The notes beneath the pieces are model-generated. The model made no database searches and was not told the origin of the DNA. It saw nothing but the letters and a program-made list of their open reading frames with translations. This document shows, in pieces, positions 24,374-33,902 of a stretch of 53,138 nucleotides of DNA. Source of the stretch: Prochlorococcus sp. AG-418-D13 (GTDB lineage: Bacteria > Cyanobacteriota > Cyanobacteriia > PCC-6307 > Cyanobiaceae); NCBI GenBank assembly GCA_003214315.1, contig QCLU01000011.1, positions 1 through 53,138 on the forward strand, written 5' to 3'. The position numbers and the translations under genes were made by a program. Every line of letters begins with the position of its first letter. Within the stretch, counting starts at the first letter, position 1.

Positions 24374-24628
24374 TTATTTAATCTCTTTAATCATTGATAC
24401 TAAAGTTGAATGAATTTCATCTTCAGATATTTCATTTTTAAAATTGATATTTACTGACTGACCATCGTAATTGATTTTTATATAACTGTTATTAATTTCT
24501 TCCATATAAGCATTCTCAAATCTTGATATCTTTCCATAATGAATAAGATATTTGTGAACCGAATCAATGTGATCATTGTTCATATGATCACAAACTCTTT
24601 TACTTGTTTCTTTACTAATAATTTTCAT
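24374..24628 (-). CDS. DUF2470 protein
   Basis: 84 residues with the DUF2470 pattern: RVCDHMNNDHIDSVHKYL near the start (HMN-x-DH), a central strand region and a C-terminal helix. This domain also occurs at the C-terminus of haem-utilisation and pyridoxamine-oxidase-like proteins. The free form is of unknown function. It lies 19 bp upstream of the tRNA-dihydrouridine synthase end and may have its own transcript. Confidence 0.78.
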   Translation of the reverse strand: MKIISKETSKRVCDHMNNDHIDSVHKYLIHYGKISRFENAYMEEINNSYIKINYDGQSVNINFKNEISEDEIHSTLVSMIKEIK

Positions 24629-24647
24629 TTAAAAAAATAAATTTGTT

Positions 24648-25655
24648 TTAAGCTAATGTATTTTTTTCAAGATTCAAAGTTTTAATCATTTTAATTATTA
24701 AATTTTTAACTTCATTTTTATCAACAGCTCTAACCAAGTTATTTCTCAAATTTGATGCTCCTTTAAAGTCTTTACATGTCCAAGAGATATGTTTCCTTGC
24801 AATTAGCAAGCCGTGATCTCCTTTTTCTTTTATTAATTCATCAAGATGCTCAATAATTAAATAAAGTTTTTCTTCTGTGTTTGGTTCTTTAAAATTTTTA
24901 TTTTCTCTAATGGCATAATCTATTTCGCCTATTTTCCATGGTGATCCTAAAATCCCTCGCCCAATCATTACACCATCAGCATTTGTTTTTTTTAAACAAT
25001 TAAGAGCGTCATCTGGATTTTTGATATCTCCATTAGCAATTACTGGGATTTCTAATAACATTTTAAGTCTCCCGATCATTTCCCAATCTGACTTGCCTGA
25101 AAATCCCTGTTTTCTAGTTCTTCCATGAAGTGTTATCATTGTTGCTCCCGCATCCTGAAGCTTTAATAAGAAATCCTCTATATTTTCTTCTTTACTATCC
25201 CATCCGAGTCGTGTTTTTACTGTGACTGGAATTTCGACAGCTTTTACAACATTTTTGACTAATTCTATAGCAAGTTTTCGGTCTTTAATTAAGGCACTGC
25301 CTCCACCTTTCTTCGCAATTTTTTTTACTGGACATCCCATATTTATATCAATTAAGAAAGCTCCAGAGTCCTCAGCTTGTTTCGCGGCTTCAGAAACAGC
25401 ATATGGCCTATTATCAAATATTTGTACTCCAGTTGGACCTTCTTCTAAATCTATTTGATTGATTTTTTGTGTTCCAAATCCTTTTTTAAGACTTGTAGCA
25501 TTTATCATCTCTGTAAAAAGTAAAGAGTTTGGAGCCCATTTACGTACAAGTCGCCTAAAAATGTTATCTGTAACTCCTGCTAATGGAGATAGCATGACCT
25601 TACTCGTAATTATCCTGTTAACTCCCCTTCCTCTTAGTTTTATATTTGAAGACAT
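24648..25655 (-). CDS. dus: tRNA-dihydrouridine synthase
   Basis: FMN-dependent enzyme of 335 residues that reduces uridine to dihydrouridine in tRNA D-loops. The family signatures are LSPLAGVTDNIFRRLVR at the FMN site, NMGCPVKKIAKKGGGSAL with the catalytic Cys, TVKTRLGW, THGRTRKQGFSG and ANGDI-x-x-DDA with GVMIGRG. It is closest to the DusB branch by general look. It is cytosolic and a housekeeping gene. Confidence 0.93.
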   Translation of the reverse strand: MSSNIKLRGRGVNRIITSKVMLSPLAGVTDNIFRRLVRKWAPNSLLFTEMINATSLKKGFGTQKINQIDLEEGPTGVQIFDNRPYAVSEAAKQAEDSGAFLIDINMGCPVKKIAKKGGGSALIKDRKLAIELVKNVVKAVEIPVTVKTRLGWDSKEENIEDFLLKLQDAGATMITLHGRTRKQGFSGKSDWEMIGRLKMLLEIPVIANGDIKNPDDALNCLKKTNADGVMIGRGILGSPWKIGEIDYAIRENKNFKEPNTEEKLYLIIEHLDELIKEKGDHGLLIARKHISWTCKDFKGASNLRNNLVRAVDKNEVKNLIIKMIKTLNLEKNTLA

Positions 25656-25826
25656 ATAATTTTCATTTTATTTAATCTTTCTTTATTATAAATTCAGATA
25701 TGGAGCTGATTTTATGTTTTCTATTTATTTCTTAATTTATAAGAAGTGCTTTTACTTAAATAGGCCTAATTGATTACTTTTTTTGCTAGTTTATGTAAAG
25801 TTTAAATTTAAAAAGGCAAATTTTTC

Positions 25827-26219
25827 TTGTTTATATTAGTATCTTTTTTTCTTCCAATAATTATTTTTATTGCACCAATAAATGTAAAAGCTATACAAGG
25901 TAATTTAGATTTATCGAGCGCTCAAACTTCTGTCGGAAAAAGATTTGCTAAGGTATTTTGTGATGCTAAGAGGGAAGGATTAGATTCTGATTTTGCTAGT
26001 GAATATGCTTTGAATAATACATATTTAAAATTTGTAGCATTTCCAGACGATGATGAATATTTGGATAATTTATGGAATTTCACCCATAATAATATATTAG
26101 ATAATTGTGGTGAATTTGTAGATATAAATGATCTAAAAGACCTAGAGATTTTTTTTAAAGAAGAAGGTTTAATTGCATCAAATAGGGAACTTTATTTACC
26201 AACTTTTGAGAATAATTAG
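25827..26219 (+). CDS. Exported two-Cys protein, paralogue of the one at 44727
   Basis: TTG start; a signal peptide (about 1-22) is followed by about 105 residues. The layout matches the protein at 44727: a Ser-rich start, GKRFAKVFCDAKREGLDSD (F-x-K-x-x-C-x-A-x-x-x-G), and a second Cys in ILDNCGEF. The two Cys may form a disulfide in the periplasm or lumen. The family is not recognised. Two copies in one window suggest a picocyanobacterial family. Confidence 0.65.
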   Translation: MFILVSFFLPIIIFIAPINVKAIQGNLDLSSAQTSVGKRFAKVFCDAKREGLDSDFASEYALNNTYLKFVAFPDDDEYLDNLWNFTHNNILDNCGEFVDINDLKDLEIFFKEEGLIASNRELYLPTFENN

Positions 26220-26266
26220 ATTAAACTTTTAGCATGTACTAAAATATAAATAGAATATGAAATTTT

Positions 26267-26617
26267 ATGAAACTATTAGGTTTAAATTCACCTGAAATAT
26301 TCATAATTTTAGTAATTTTACTTTTAATTTTAGGTCCAAAAAGAATTGAAAAAGGTTTCTTATTATTTAAAAAACTATTAAAATTCCTATTAAGTAAAGA
26401 TGAAGATCATAGCTTAGCAAATTCAAAAGTAAAGGCAGAGGAAGCAGAAGAAAGTGCAATTAAAGAAGAAACAGTAGAGGCAGAAGTAAAGGCAGAGGAA
26501 GCAGAAGAAAGTGCAATTAAAGAAGAAACAGTAGAGCCAGAGGTAAAATCAATTAAACCTAAAAAAAGAACTGTTAAAGATGAAATAATAGACGTAGAAG
26601 TTGATTCTGATAATTAA
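26267..26617 (+). CDS. TatA/TatB-like protein with tandem repeat tail
   Basis: 116 residues. The start GLNSPEIFIILVILLLILGPKRI followed by an amphipathic helix (EKGFLLFKKLLKFLLS) is the TatA/TatB plan. The usual F-G-P after the membrane helix is L-G-P here. The tail is a Glu/Lys-rich low-complexity region containing two copies of a 19-residue unit. It may be a second, specialised Tat component or a TatA-derived membrane protein; no TatC is nearby. Confidence 0.75.
   Translation: MKLLGLNSPEIFIILVILLLILGPKRIEKGFLLFKKLLKFLLSKDEDHSLANSKVKAEEAEESAIKEETVEAEVKAEEAEESAIKEETVEPEVKSIKPKKRTVKDEIIDVEVDSDN
26429..26542 (+). repeat. 57-bp tandem duplication inside the TatA-like gene
   Basis: Bases 26429-26485 and 26486-26542 are identical apart from two substitutions near the 3' end. 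Each copy encodes 19 residues (VKAEEAEESAIKEETVE plus two). The near identity at DNA level indicates a recent in-frame duplication. Confidence 0.9.
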
Positions 26618-26753
26618 ATAAGATTTTAAATAAATTAAATATTACTAAACAGGCTTGAATACTAAAATAGGATATTTTTAGAATTATTTGGTTATTTTTT
26701 TTTAATATAAAGGGTCTTAATTTTTAATAATTTAATGAATTATAAGAAGGTTT

Positions 26754-27233
26754 TTATGAATCCAAAGCTACTTCGATAGCTGCGATTAAGTTTTCGTCAA
26801 ATGGTTTAACACCTGGTTTGAATCTTGCAATTACTTTACTATCTTTCCCTATCAGAAACTTCTCGAAATTCCATTCAACATCTCCTTCAGGTTCAACTTT
26901 GTTGAGGGTTGTGTATGGTTCTGTGGTATTGCCTTTGGCATGAACTTTTTCATAGATTTCAAACTTAACGCCATATTTTGTTGTGCAAAAATCTTTTATT
27001 TCTGAAAGAGAGTCGGGTTCTTGTTTTCCGAAATCATTACAAGGGAACGCAAGTATTCTTAGGCCCTTGCTTGAATATAAATCATGTAGCTTTTGAAGAT
27101 CCTCATACTGAGCAGTATTTCCGCAATAACTTGCTACATTAACAACTAAAATTACTTCCCCTGAATATTCACCTAGTTTTATGGATGATCCGTCTGCGGA
27201 TAGAACAGTAGTATTTTGAACGTCAACTTGCAT
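26754..27233 (-). CDS. Glutathione peroxidase family (Cys type)
   Basis: 159 residues with a thioredoxin fold. The active-site Cys37 lies in VNVASYCGNTAQYEDLQ; the family usually has KCGFTPQY here. The conserved FPCNDFGKQEP (Gln) and VEWNFEKFLIG (Trp, Asn) complete the catalytic tetrad. Such enzymes reduce hydroperoxides, in bacteria often with thioredoxin rather than glutathione. It is a single gene, cytosolic. Confidence 0.9.
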   Translation of the reverse strand: MQVDVQNTTVLSADGSSIKLGEYSGEVILVVNVASYCGNTAQYEDLQKLHDLYSSKGLRILAFPCNDFGKQEPDSLSEIKDFCTTKYGVKFEIYEKVHAKGNTTEPYTTLNKVEPEGDVEWNFEKFLIGKDSKVIARFKPGVKPFDENLIAAIEVALDS

Positions 27234-27378
27234 GTCTAAAAAAAATCACCCTTTGAAGATAGCATTGTATAGACTTTATTGTGTTTAATTTATATGGTGG
27301 TTTTGGTTATTTCTTTTATAAGTTTTTATGTTTCATTAATTTAACCCTTTATAATTAATATTATTATTTAGGTTAAAT

Positions 27379-27621
27379 TTGGACCCTTTAGACCCTCTTA
27401 CTGAAATTATTAATTCCGGTCAAGGTTTTTCACCTGCAATTGCTTTAGAAAGAATTATTTGGGCAATTATTGGAATCTTTTTTTTAGGAGCAATTTCAAG
27501 ATCAATAACTAATAGCATGCGAAGTCAAAATTGGTTTGGTAGAAATTTTTTATTTAGCTATTCTAAAGATAAAAAAAATACAGATGATACATCTTCACAA
27601 CCTTCTGGAGATGACGAATAA
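27379..27621 (+). CDS. Small membrane protein, 80 residues
   Basis: Starts with TTG (LDPLDPLTEII). One membrane helix at about 24-42 is followed by a basic stretch and an acidic Ser/Asp-rich tail. It ends 11 bp before purT on the same strand and is probably co-transcribed with it. Function is unknown. Confidence 0.6.
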   Translation: MDPLDPLTEIINSGQGFSPAIALERIIWAIIGIFFLGAISRSITNSMRSQNWFGRNFLFSYSKDKKNTDDTSSQPSGDDE

Positions 27622-27632
27622 GTTTTATATAT

Positions 27633-28808
27633 ATGAAAGAATCAATTTTTTCTAAAAAGAGAATTTTATTGATTGGTAGTGGCGAACTTGGAAAAGAATT
27701 AGTAATAGAATCCAAAAGATTAGGATTAGAAGTTATTGCAATTGATCGATATGAAAAAGCACCTGCAATGCAAGTTGCAGATTATTCAAGAGTAATTGAT
27801 ATGGGAGATAAAAATATTTTAAAAAATGTTATAAAAGAATTTAAGCCTGACTATGTTGTCCCAGAAATAGAGGCACTTTCAATTGAAGCCCTAAAAGAAC
27901 TGGAGGATGAAGGATTCAATATTGTTCCTAACGCCAGAACTGTAGAAATTACAATGAATAGAGATAAAATAAGAGACTTAGCTTCTAAAGATTTAAAAAT
28001 TAAAACTGCAAAGTTTGATTATATTTTTGAATTTGATGATTTAGAAAAAAAAGCAGATGAAATTGGATTCCCACTTTTACTTAAGCCTTTAATGAGCTCT
28101 TCAGGAAAAGGGCAGAGTTTGGTTGAAACAAAAAATGATTTACAAAATGCTTGGAAACAGGCACAAGCAAATTCAAGAGGAAAGGTTAAAGGTGTAATTA
28201 TTGAAGAATTTATTAATTTTGATTTTGAGTTTACTCTTCTAACTGTAAGAAAAGAAAATGGTGAAAATATTTTTTGTTTACCAATTGGACATCTTCAATC
28301 TAATGGAGACTATCAATGTAGTTGGCAACCTTTAGAGATTAAGGAGTCCTTAATTATTGAAGCTAAGAAAATGACAAGTAGAATTTTAAATAACCTTAAT
28401 GGAGCTGGATTATACGGAGTAGAGTTTTTTATAAAAGGAAGTGAGGTTATATTTTCAGAATTATCTCCAAGACCACACGACACTGGTATGGTTACATTAG
28501 TTAGTCAAAATATTAATGAATTTGAATTACATTTAAGGGCTTTTTTAAATTTACCAATACCGCATATAGATCTAATAGAACCCTCTGCAACCAGAGTTAT
28601 ACTCTCTAACCAAGAGTATCTAAATCCTATTTATAAGGGTCTTAATGAAGCATTAGAATTTGAAAAGACTAAAGTGCTCATATTTGGTAAACCAGTTTCC
28701 AGAAAAGGCAGAAGAATGGGTGTTGTTCTCTCATCAAATTCTGACATTAATTTGGCTAGAAAAAATGCAGATGAAGCTGCTCGTAAAATAAAAGTCAGTA
28801 CTACATAA
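27633..28808 (+). CDS. purT: Formate-dependent phosphoribosylglycinamide formyltransferase
   Basis: ATP-grasp enzyme of 391 residues that makes formyl-GAR from GAR, formate and ATP in purine synthesis. It is full length for the family. Visible are the N-terminal Rossmann-like LLIGSGELGKELVIE, PEIEALSIEAL, the ATP-grasp lysine segment FPLLLKPLMSSSGKGQS, the glycinamide region IIEEFINFDFEFT and the Mg site FSELSPRPHDTGMVTL. Cytosolic. Confidence 0.95.
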   Translation: MKESIFSKKRILLIGSGELGKELVIESKRLGLEVIAIDRYEKAPAMQVADYSRVIDMGDKNILKNVIKEFKPDYVVPEIEALSIEALKELEDEGFNIVPNARTVEITMNRDKIRDLASKDLKIKTAKFDYIFEFDDLEKKADEIGFPLLLKPLMSSSGKGQSLVETKNDLQNAWKQAQANSRGKVKGVIIEEFINFDFEFTLLTVRKENGENIFCLPIGHLQSNGDYQCSWQPLEIKESLIIEAKKMTSRILNNLNGAGLYGVEFFIKGSEVIFSELSPRPHDTGMVTLVSQNINEFELHLRAFLNLPIPHIDLIEPSATRVILSNQEYLNPIYKGLNEALEFEKTKVLIFGKPVSRKGRRMGVVLSSNSDINLARKNADEAARKIKVSTT

Positions 28809-28901
28809 ATATTAAATAAAAATAACGAAAAAAATACTTATTTCCTTTGTTTTTGTTCTATGTCTCTCTGGGTATTATTTGAGTATGTTCTTTATTTCAT
28901 A

Positions 28902-29102
28902 ATGATAGAAAATTATAAAGGTTGGGATATAACTTTAAATTGGGATAATAAAGATTATCTCGAGAGGGATACTACTAAAAGTAATTTTTTTAATCAAAAG
29001 GAAAAATGGATTGGTGTTCACTTAAATGGTGAAAAAATCTTTGGTTCTTCTCTAAAAGAAATTAGGCATATTATTGATTATCCTAGTTTGCATGCAAAGT
29101 AG
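28902..29102 (+). CDS. Small soluble protein, 66 residues
   Basis: The chosen ATG (28902) gives MIENYKGWDITLNWDNKDYLERD. An in-frame ATG at 28860 would add 14 hydrophobic residues that look like noise. The chain has a conserved look, with IGVHLNGEKIFGSSLKEIRHIID. The beta-strand/helix layout suggests a small globular protein. The family is unknown. Confidence 0.6.
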   Translation: MIENYKGWDITLNWDNKDYLERDTTKSNFFNQKEKWIGVHLNGEKIFGSSLKEIRHIIDYPSLHAK

Positions 29103-29116
29103 GTTAAAAGATTTTT

Positions 29117-29278
29117 TTAATTATCCTTATTATTTTCATTATCTTCAATAAGTTCATTAGCAAGTTTTCTTAAATCTCCCTTAATCGAGACCCACGTAAA
29201 GGCGATTATAAAAATTGAAGCAGATATTGCAACAGTGATTTTTTCGACAGGGGACATTCCAAGTGCAATAGCAAACAT
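29117..29278 (-). CDS. One-helix membrane peptide, 53 residues
   Basis: ATG start; hydrophobic residues 12-32, followed by a charged tail (KGDLRKLANELIEDNENNKDN). A second Met at residue 8 is an alternative start. It ends near the plus-strand 66-residue gene. Function is unknown. Confidence 0.6.
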   Translation of the reverse strand: MFAIALGMSPVEKITVAISASIFIIAFTWVSIKGDLRKLANELIEDNENNKDN

Positions 29279-29443
29279 TTCAAACCAAATACTAATTTTT
29301 CATTATATAGAATTTTTTTAAATAGTTAGAATCAATTTTTTTTTTGCAATGATATTTAATTATTCAAAATATAATAAATAAAATTTAAATTACTTATTTT
29401 ATTTATTGTTTCTGATTGCAATTTTATTCAGTAAGATTAAATT

Positions 29444-29665
29444 ATGGAAAAAAAAAAGTGCCCCCAATGTAAAAACTTAATTTCAAAAACTTCCCCAACA
29501 TGTTTATATTGTGGTAGACCTAATAAATTTATAACTAAGGAATACGTAAATAAAAAGTGGAATAAAGATAATAATAAAAATTTATTTGATTATATTTTTA
29601 TTAATAAATATCTTGTATTTATTTTATTTTTAATATTTACAATTGTTATTATTATATTTATTTAA
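29444..29665 (+). CDS. Zinc-ribbon membrane protein, 73 residues
   Basis: N-terminal zinc ribbon (CPQC, then CLYCGR 15 residues later) and one C-terminal membrane helix at about 55-72. It has the same plan as the minus-strand protein at 5095. Convergent with pepN, with 14 bp between the ends. The 165 bp to the left of it hold nothing that I can identify. Confidence 0.65.
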   Translation: MEKKKCPQCKNLISKTSPTCLYCGRPNKFITKEYVNKKWNKDNNKNLFDYIFINKYLVFILFLIFTIVIIIFI

Positions 29666-29679
29666 ATAACATCAATTAA

Positions 29680-32286
29680 TCACTCTATTATTGCATCTAA
29701 TACTTCTCTAGTATTTATTGATAATTTATGTTTTTTAATCTTCTTTATTGTTTCTACCATATTACTTTTGTAAGGTTCTGAATAATAATTGTATCTACTA
29801 AATACTTTTACAAAACGGGAAATTACTATTGGATTTAATTTATCAAAGTCAATTATCTTTCTTGCAATATATTTATAACCAGAACCATCCATTGCATGAA
29901 AAGTACTATTTCTTGTTACGAAAGTATTTAATACGGCTCTTAAAGTGTTTGGTGATTTTGAATCAAAGAACTTATTTTCAAATAATTTTTCTATACCGCT
30001 AGTTTTATCATCAGTTTCTAGGGATGCATTGAATGAAAACCAACTATCTAATACGACACTATTATTTTTCCATTTATTGAAGAAAATATTTGAAATAGTC
30101 TGTCTCTCAGGACAATTAATCCTAGTGAAAGAATTCAATGCTGCTTTTGCTAGCGTCATCGAATTACTATCGACATAATTAATTATTTTGCTTTTGATTT
30201 CATTATCATCACTATGTAAAAGTAGTTTCCAAATAGTTTCGATTAGTTTTCTTTCGTGTTTACCTTCTGGCCAAACTTTATCTATATTTTTCTCTATTTC
30301 TTGTAGCTTAAAATATAATTCTTTTTTTAATTTGGTACCGAATAAATAATTTAATTCGTCAATAGTTTTATATATTTTTAAAGGATCTATATTTCCCATC
30401 TCTGATTCAATTTCAGCAAATGTTGGAATACTTAGTAGTTCTGATAGAAGATATAAATTAATATTTTTATTTTTTATAAATGACATTAAGGTGCTTATTA
30501 ATTTACTTTCAACTTTATGATCTGGTTTTTCATCTAATCTGCATAAAATGATTTTTTTATAAAATACTTTTACAGTATTAGATATTATAAAAAAATCTTT
30601 TTCATATTTTAAGATTAAAAATTTTTCATCTAAGGTAGTGTCTGATTCCCACTCAACTGGTGAAGAGAATTCGCGAAAATAAGTTACTAAAGGGATTTGG
30701 AGATGAGATCTTACATTCCTAAAAATAAATTCTTGTTTTTTGGTTTTTAAAACAACTGTTTTTTCTATTATTTGATTTTCACCGCAAAATATAGCCAGAT
30801 TTATAGGAATAATTAGAGGTAAATCATTATATGGGTTCTTCTTTATAGGATTACTTTGAGAGGCTTGAATTGTAAGTTTTTCGTCTGTTTGATCCCAGAA
30901 TCTCTTGAATTTAACTTTTGGTGTGCCATTTTGCTTGTACCAGACTTTAAAGTCTTTAGGATCGATTTCCTTATTGTGCTCTAAAATTTTATCGACAAAT
31001 TGGTCTATTGTTGCTGCCTTCCCATCATATGTTGAGATGTAATTACTAAATCCTTTATAGAAATTTTTGTCTTTCACAAGGTTATTAAGCATCCTAATTA
31101 TTTCTGATCCTTTCTCATATATTGTGGTCGTATAAAAATTGTCAATTTCTTGATATTTTTCTGGCATTACGGGATGTGATGTTGGACCAGAATCCTCTCT
31201 AAATTGATTTCTTCTAAGAAATTTTGCATCCTCAAGTCTCTTGATTTCATGATTATGCAGGTCTGCAGTGAATTGTTGATCTCTAAATACTGTTAAACCC
31301 TCTTTTAGAGATAACTGAAACCAATCCCTACAAGTCACTCTATTACCCGTCCAATTATGGAAGTATTCATGGGCGATCACACCCTCTATTCTTTCTAATT
31401 CCTCATCAGTTGTTGTTTCAGAATTAGCTAGTATTAGTTTTGAGTTGAAAATATTGAGACTTTTATTTTCCATTGCTCCCATATTAAAGTGCCTTACTGC
31501 AACTATATTGAACAATGACAAATCGTATTCAAGGTTATATTTATTTTCATCCCATCTCATTGATTTCTTTAATGAATTTATTGCATGTTGAACATATTTT
31601 TCATCGCCATACTCAACATAGATATTTATTTTTACTTTTTTATTTGATTTTGTTATGAAATTGTCTTTTATACAATTAAGCTTACCTGCTACCAATGCAA
31701 ATAGATATGAGGGTTTCGGATATGGATCTTCCCAAATTATTTCATGTCGATTATTTGCAAGATTATTTTCTTTTACGACGTTACCATTTGAAAGTAAAAC
31801 AGGATAATCATTCTTGTCTGCCTCAATTCTTACGGTGTATTTGCTTAGAATATCAGGCCTATCAGAGTGAAAACTTATTCTTCTAAATCCCTCTGCCTCA
31901 CATTGCGTAGTTATAATTCCATTGCTCTCATACATTCCTAAAAGGGATGAATTGTCCTTCGGTTTAATTATTCCTTCTATTTTTAATAAAAAATTATCTT
32001 TATTTATATTTTTAATTTTTAAGATATTTTTTTGTTGTTTGTAGTATTCCTTTTCTATGAGTGAGTCATCCATAAATATTTTTTTTAATAATATATCCGT
32101 ACCATCAAGAATAAGATTTCTGGCATTCTTATTTTTTTTTACCAATTTTAATCTCGTCGTTACATTAACAGCATTTTTCTTAATTACGAAGTCCAAAAAA
32201 ATTTCTGGAATTTCATAATCAAAAACTGTGTAATCTTCAAGTTTTACAAATCTTGAAATATTCTTTTGGTTTTTTGGATTGTTCAT
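29680..32286 (-). CDS. pepN: Aminopeptidase N
   Basis: M1-family zinc aminopeptidase of 868 residues, the full length for the E. coli PepN type. Motifs seen are GAMENKSLNIF for substrate N-terminus recognition and HEYFHNWTGNRV with the distal Glu in LKEGLTVFRDQ (HExxH-x18-E). The conserved YEKGSEIIRML Tyr and the C-terminal helical domain are also present. It removes N-terminal residues from peptides in the cytosol. It is a single gene. Confidence 0.95.
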   Translation of the reverse strand: MNNPKNQKNISRFVKLEDYTVFDYEIPEIFLDFVIKKNAVNVTTRLKLVKKNKNARNLILDGTDILLKKIFMDDSLIEKEYYKQQKNILKIKNINKDNFLLKIEGIIKPKDNSSLLGMYESNGIITTQCEAEGFRRISFHSDRPDILSKYTVRIEADKNDYPVLLSNGNVVKENNLANNRHEIIWEDPYPKPSYLFALVAGKLNCIKDNFITKSNKKVKINIYVEYGDEKYVQHAINSLKKSMRWDENKYNLEYDLSLFNIVAVRHFNMGAMENKSLNIFNSKLILANSETTTDEELERIEGVIAHEYFHNWTGNRVTCRDWFQLSLKEGLTVFRDQQFTADLHNHEIKRLEDAKFLRRNQFREDSGPTSHPVMPEKYQEIDNFYTTTIYEKGSEIIRMLNNLVKDKNFYKGFSNYISTYDGKAATIDQFVDKILEHNKEIDPKDFKVWYKQNGTPKVKFKRFWDQTDEKLTIQASQSNPIKKNPYNDLPLIIPINLAIFCGENQIIEKTVVLKTKKQEFIFRNVRSHLQIPLVTYFREFSSPVEWESDTTLDEKFLILKYEKDFFIISNTVKVFYKKIILCRLDEKPDHKVESKLISTLMSFIKNKNINLYLLSELLSIPTFAEIESEMGNIDPLKIYKTIDELNYLFGTKLKKELYFKLQEIEKNIDKVWPEGKHERKLIETIWKLLLHSDDNEIKSKIINYVDSNSMTLAKAALNSFTRINCPERQTISNIFFNKWKNNSVVLDSWFSFNASLETDDKTSGIEKLFENKFFDSKSPNTLRAVLNTFVTRNSTFHAMDGSGYKYIARKIIDFDKLNPIVISRFVKVFSRYNYYSEPYKSNMVETIKKIKKHKLSINTREVLDAIIE

Positions 32287-32336
32287 CTTTACAAAGAAGT
32301 TAAGAAGTTGAATAATCTAGAATAGTTATTTTGAAT

Positions 32337-32621
32337 CTATAAGTTTGACCTATTATCTTCTGTTTCACAAAAATGTGTTTTAATCTCCCCAGAAGGTAAT
32401 AGTTCGTATAAAGAAGGATTATTAATATCAGGCGATCCGTCCTTATTCAATTGGTACCTCCATTCCCATTTTTTATCTGTAAAGGAAATATAGTCTTTTC
32501 TTAGAGAGTATGGAAGCATAAGCTTTGTTTTATTCCAATCAATATTTATAAATGCTCCTGGCTTTAACTCAGATATCTTCTCTACTACGGAAAAGTCACC
32601 ATTAATATTATTTCTTATCAT
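32337..32621 (-). CDS. Conserved-type soluble protein, 94 residues
   Basis: No membrane segment or known motif. The text is strand-rich with many Trp and Tyr (WNKTKLMLPYSL, KKWEWRYQL, INNPSLYELLPSG). It sits 50 bp upstream of pepN on the same strand. Function is unknown. Confidence 0.6.
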   Translation of the reverse strand: MIRNNINGDFSVVEKISELKPGAFINIDWNKTKLMLPYSLRKDYISFTDKKWEWRYQLNKDGSPDINNPSLYELLPSGEIKTHFCETEDNRSNL

Positions 32622-32692
32622 AAGATTAAGCTTTGAATTTTCACAGACATAGTTACTATTTAAAGCTAAGAAAAGTATTGAGGTTATAAAAA

Positions 32693-32782
32693 ATGAATGA
32701 ATTTTCTGAACTCCTTTATAATAGATTTACTATCAAGCTGAATGATTTAATAAAAGATCTTTTGGATCAATTTAAATCATAA
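32693..32782 (+). CDS. Possible 29-residue helical peptide
   Basis: ATG start with AGG about 11 bases upstream. The chain (NEFSELLYNRFTIKLNDLIK plus nine residues) is a single amphipathic helix. It overlaps the end of the minus-strand MBL-fold gene by 11 bp. It is supported only by its ribosome site and helical bias. Confidence 0.35.
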   Translation: MNEFSELLYNRFTIKLNDLIKDLLDQFKS

Positions 32783-33488
32783 TAGATTGCATACTCTTTA
32801 GATCTACAAGATTACAATTGAATTTCTCTTCATAATCCTGAACTGAAATAAAATTATTTAAAAAACCTGAATATTTTGCATGTCCGCCAACGGTACTTGA
32901 AAGTATATATTTTGGATTGAATTTGTTAATCAATTTAGGTAATACATCAGCACCTTTTACAAAAGAACCTACTAGGGGTAGTTCTAAATTTTTTGTAGGA
33001 GTAATGACTGCATCAAGATTTTGTTTGTTTATATTTTCATCAAGATATCCATGGGGTTCTATATAAAATCCATTATCTTGATCGTCTTTAACAATATATC
33101 CGTTTTCTATTTGTGGTACTGGAGCCCCAGAAGTGGCTTCAAAACTTAAATTTAATTGATTAGTCTTTTCACTTGGCTTAAGTATTTTAATTGAACTAAA
33201 ACCAATATTTTCTAATGTCTCAACAGCACTTTTAGGACAAATTATAGGAATATCTTTTCGGAACATTTCTAATGTTGGAACATGACAGTGATCAGGCAAA
33301 CCTTGTGTTAATAAAATAATATCTATTTCTTTATCTATTAAAATTTCTTCTTCTAATGATCCCTTAAAAAACCATTCACCTGGAGGAAATATTAAATCTC
33401 CTTTTAGCCAAGGATCAATAATTAAATTGGTTTTTTTAAATTTTATAAGCCAACCATTTGATCCAAGGTAGGTCGCTTCAAAAGTCAT
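32772..33488 (-). CDS. MBL-fold protein with degenerate metal site
   Basis: 238 residues of the metallo-beta-lactamase fold (UlaG-like look): ATYLGSNGWLIKF, IDPWLKGDL and then LLTQGLPDHCHVPTLEMF. The normal T-H-x-H-x-D-H is T-Q-G-L-P-D-H here, so two of the metal-binding His are missing. GGHAKYSGF near the end keeps a late His. It may bind one metal or none, and its substrate cannot be predicted. Confidence 0.75.
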   Translation of the reverse strand: MTFEATYLGSNGWLIKFKKTNLIIDPWLKGDLIFPPGEWFFKGSLEEEILIDKEIDIILLTQGLPDHCHVPTLEMFRKDIPIICPKSAVETLENIGFSSIKILKPSEKTNQLNLSFEATSGAPVPQIENGYIVKDDQDNGFYIEPHGYLDENINKQNLDAVITPTKNLELPLVGSFVKGADVLPKLINKFNPKYILSSTVGGHAKYSGFLNNFISVQDYEEKFNCNLVDLKSMQSIMI

Positions 33489-33555
33489 TATCGCTAAATT
33501 AATTTTATTAGACTATAAAGTAATTTTGGCTTTATCGAGAAATTATTAATTTTGT

Positions 33556-33858
33556 TTAGTTTGCTTCATTTAAAATTTGAAATGACTTTCTTTTTAGATT
33601 AAATATTAAAACTTGGTTATCTTTACAACTAATTTTAAAATCTTCTTTTTCCAGAATTTGTATTGGGATTAGAGCTAATCCTCCTGTTCCTGAAAATATG
33701 ATTGGCATAGTGTTATATTTCTTTCCATTCATTTTTTGTAAGTCAATAGCTTGAGAAACTATTTTTCTGGCTTTGTCAAATCCATAATCTTCTATTAATT
33801 CAGACCATAAAAAGTTTACTGATTCATATTTCGAAAACTCTATTTGTACTGTTTTCAT
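33556..33858 (-). CDS. Small soluble protein, 100 residues
   Basis: An alpha/beta chain: a strand TVQIEFSKYESV, a helix FDKARKIVSQAIDLQ, then strands around IIFSGTGGLALIPIQIL and a C-terminal LIFNLKRKSFQIL. No known motif. It is probably part of a minus-strand run with the genes on either side. Confidence 0.55.
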   Translation of the reverse strand: MKTVQIEFSKYESVNFLWSELIEDYGFDKARKIVSQAIDLQKMNGKKYNTMPIIFSGTGGLALIPIQILEKEDFKISCKDNQVLIFNLKRKSFQILNEAN

Positions 33859-33902
33859 TAAAAAGTATTAGATATATAAGCGATTAATAGATAAAAATAA
33901 AC

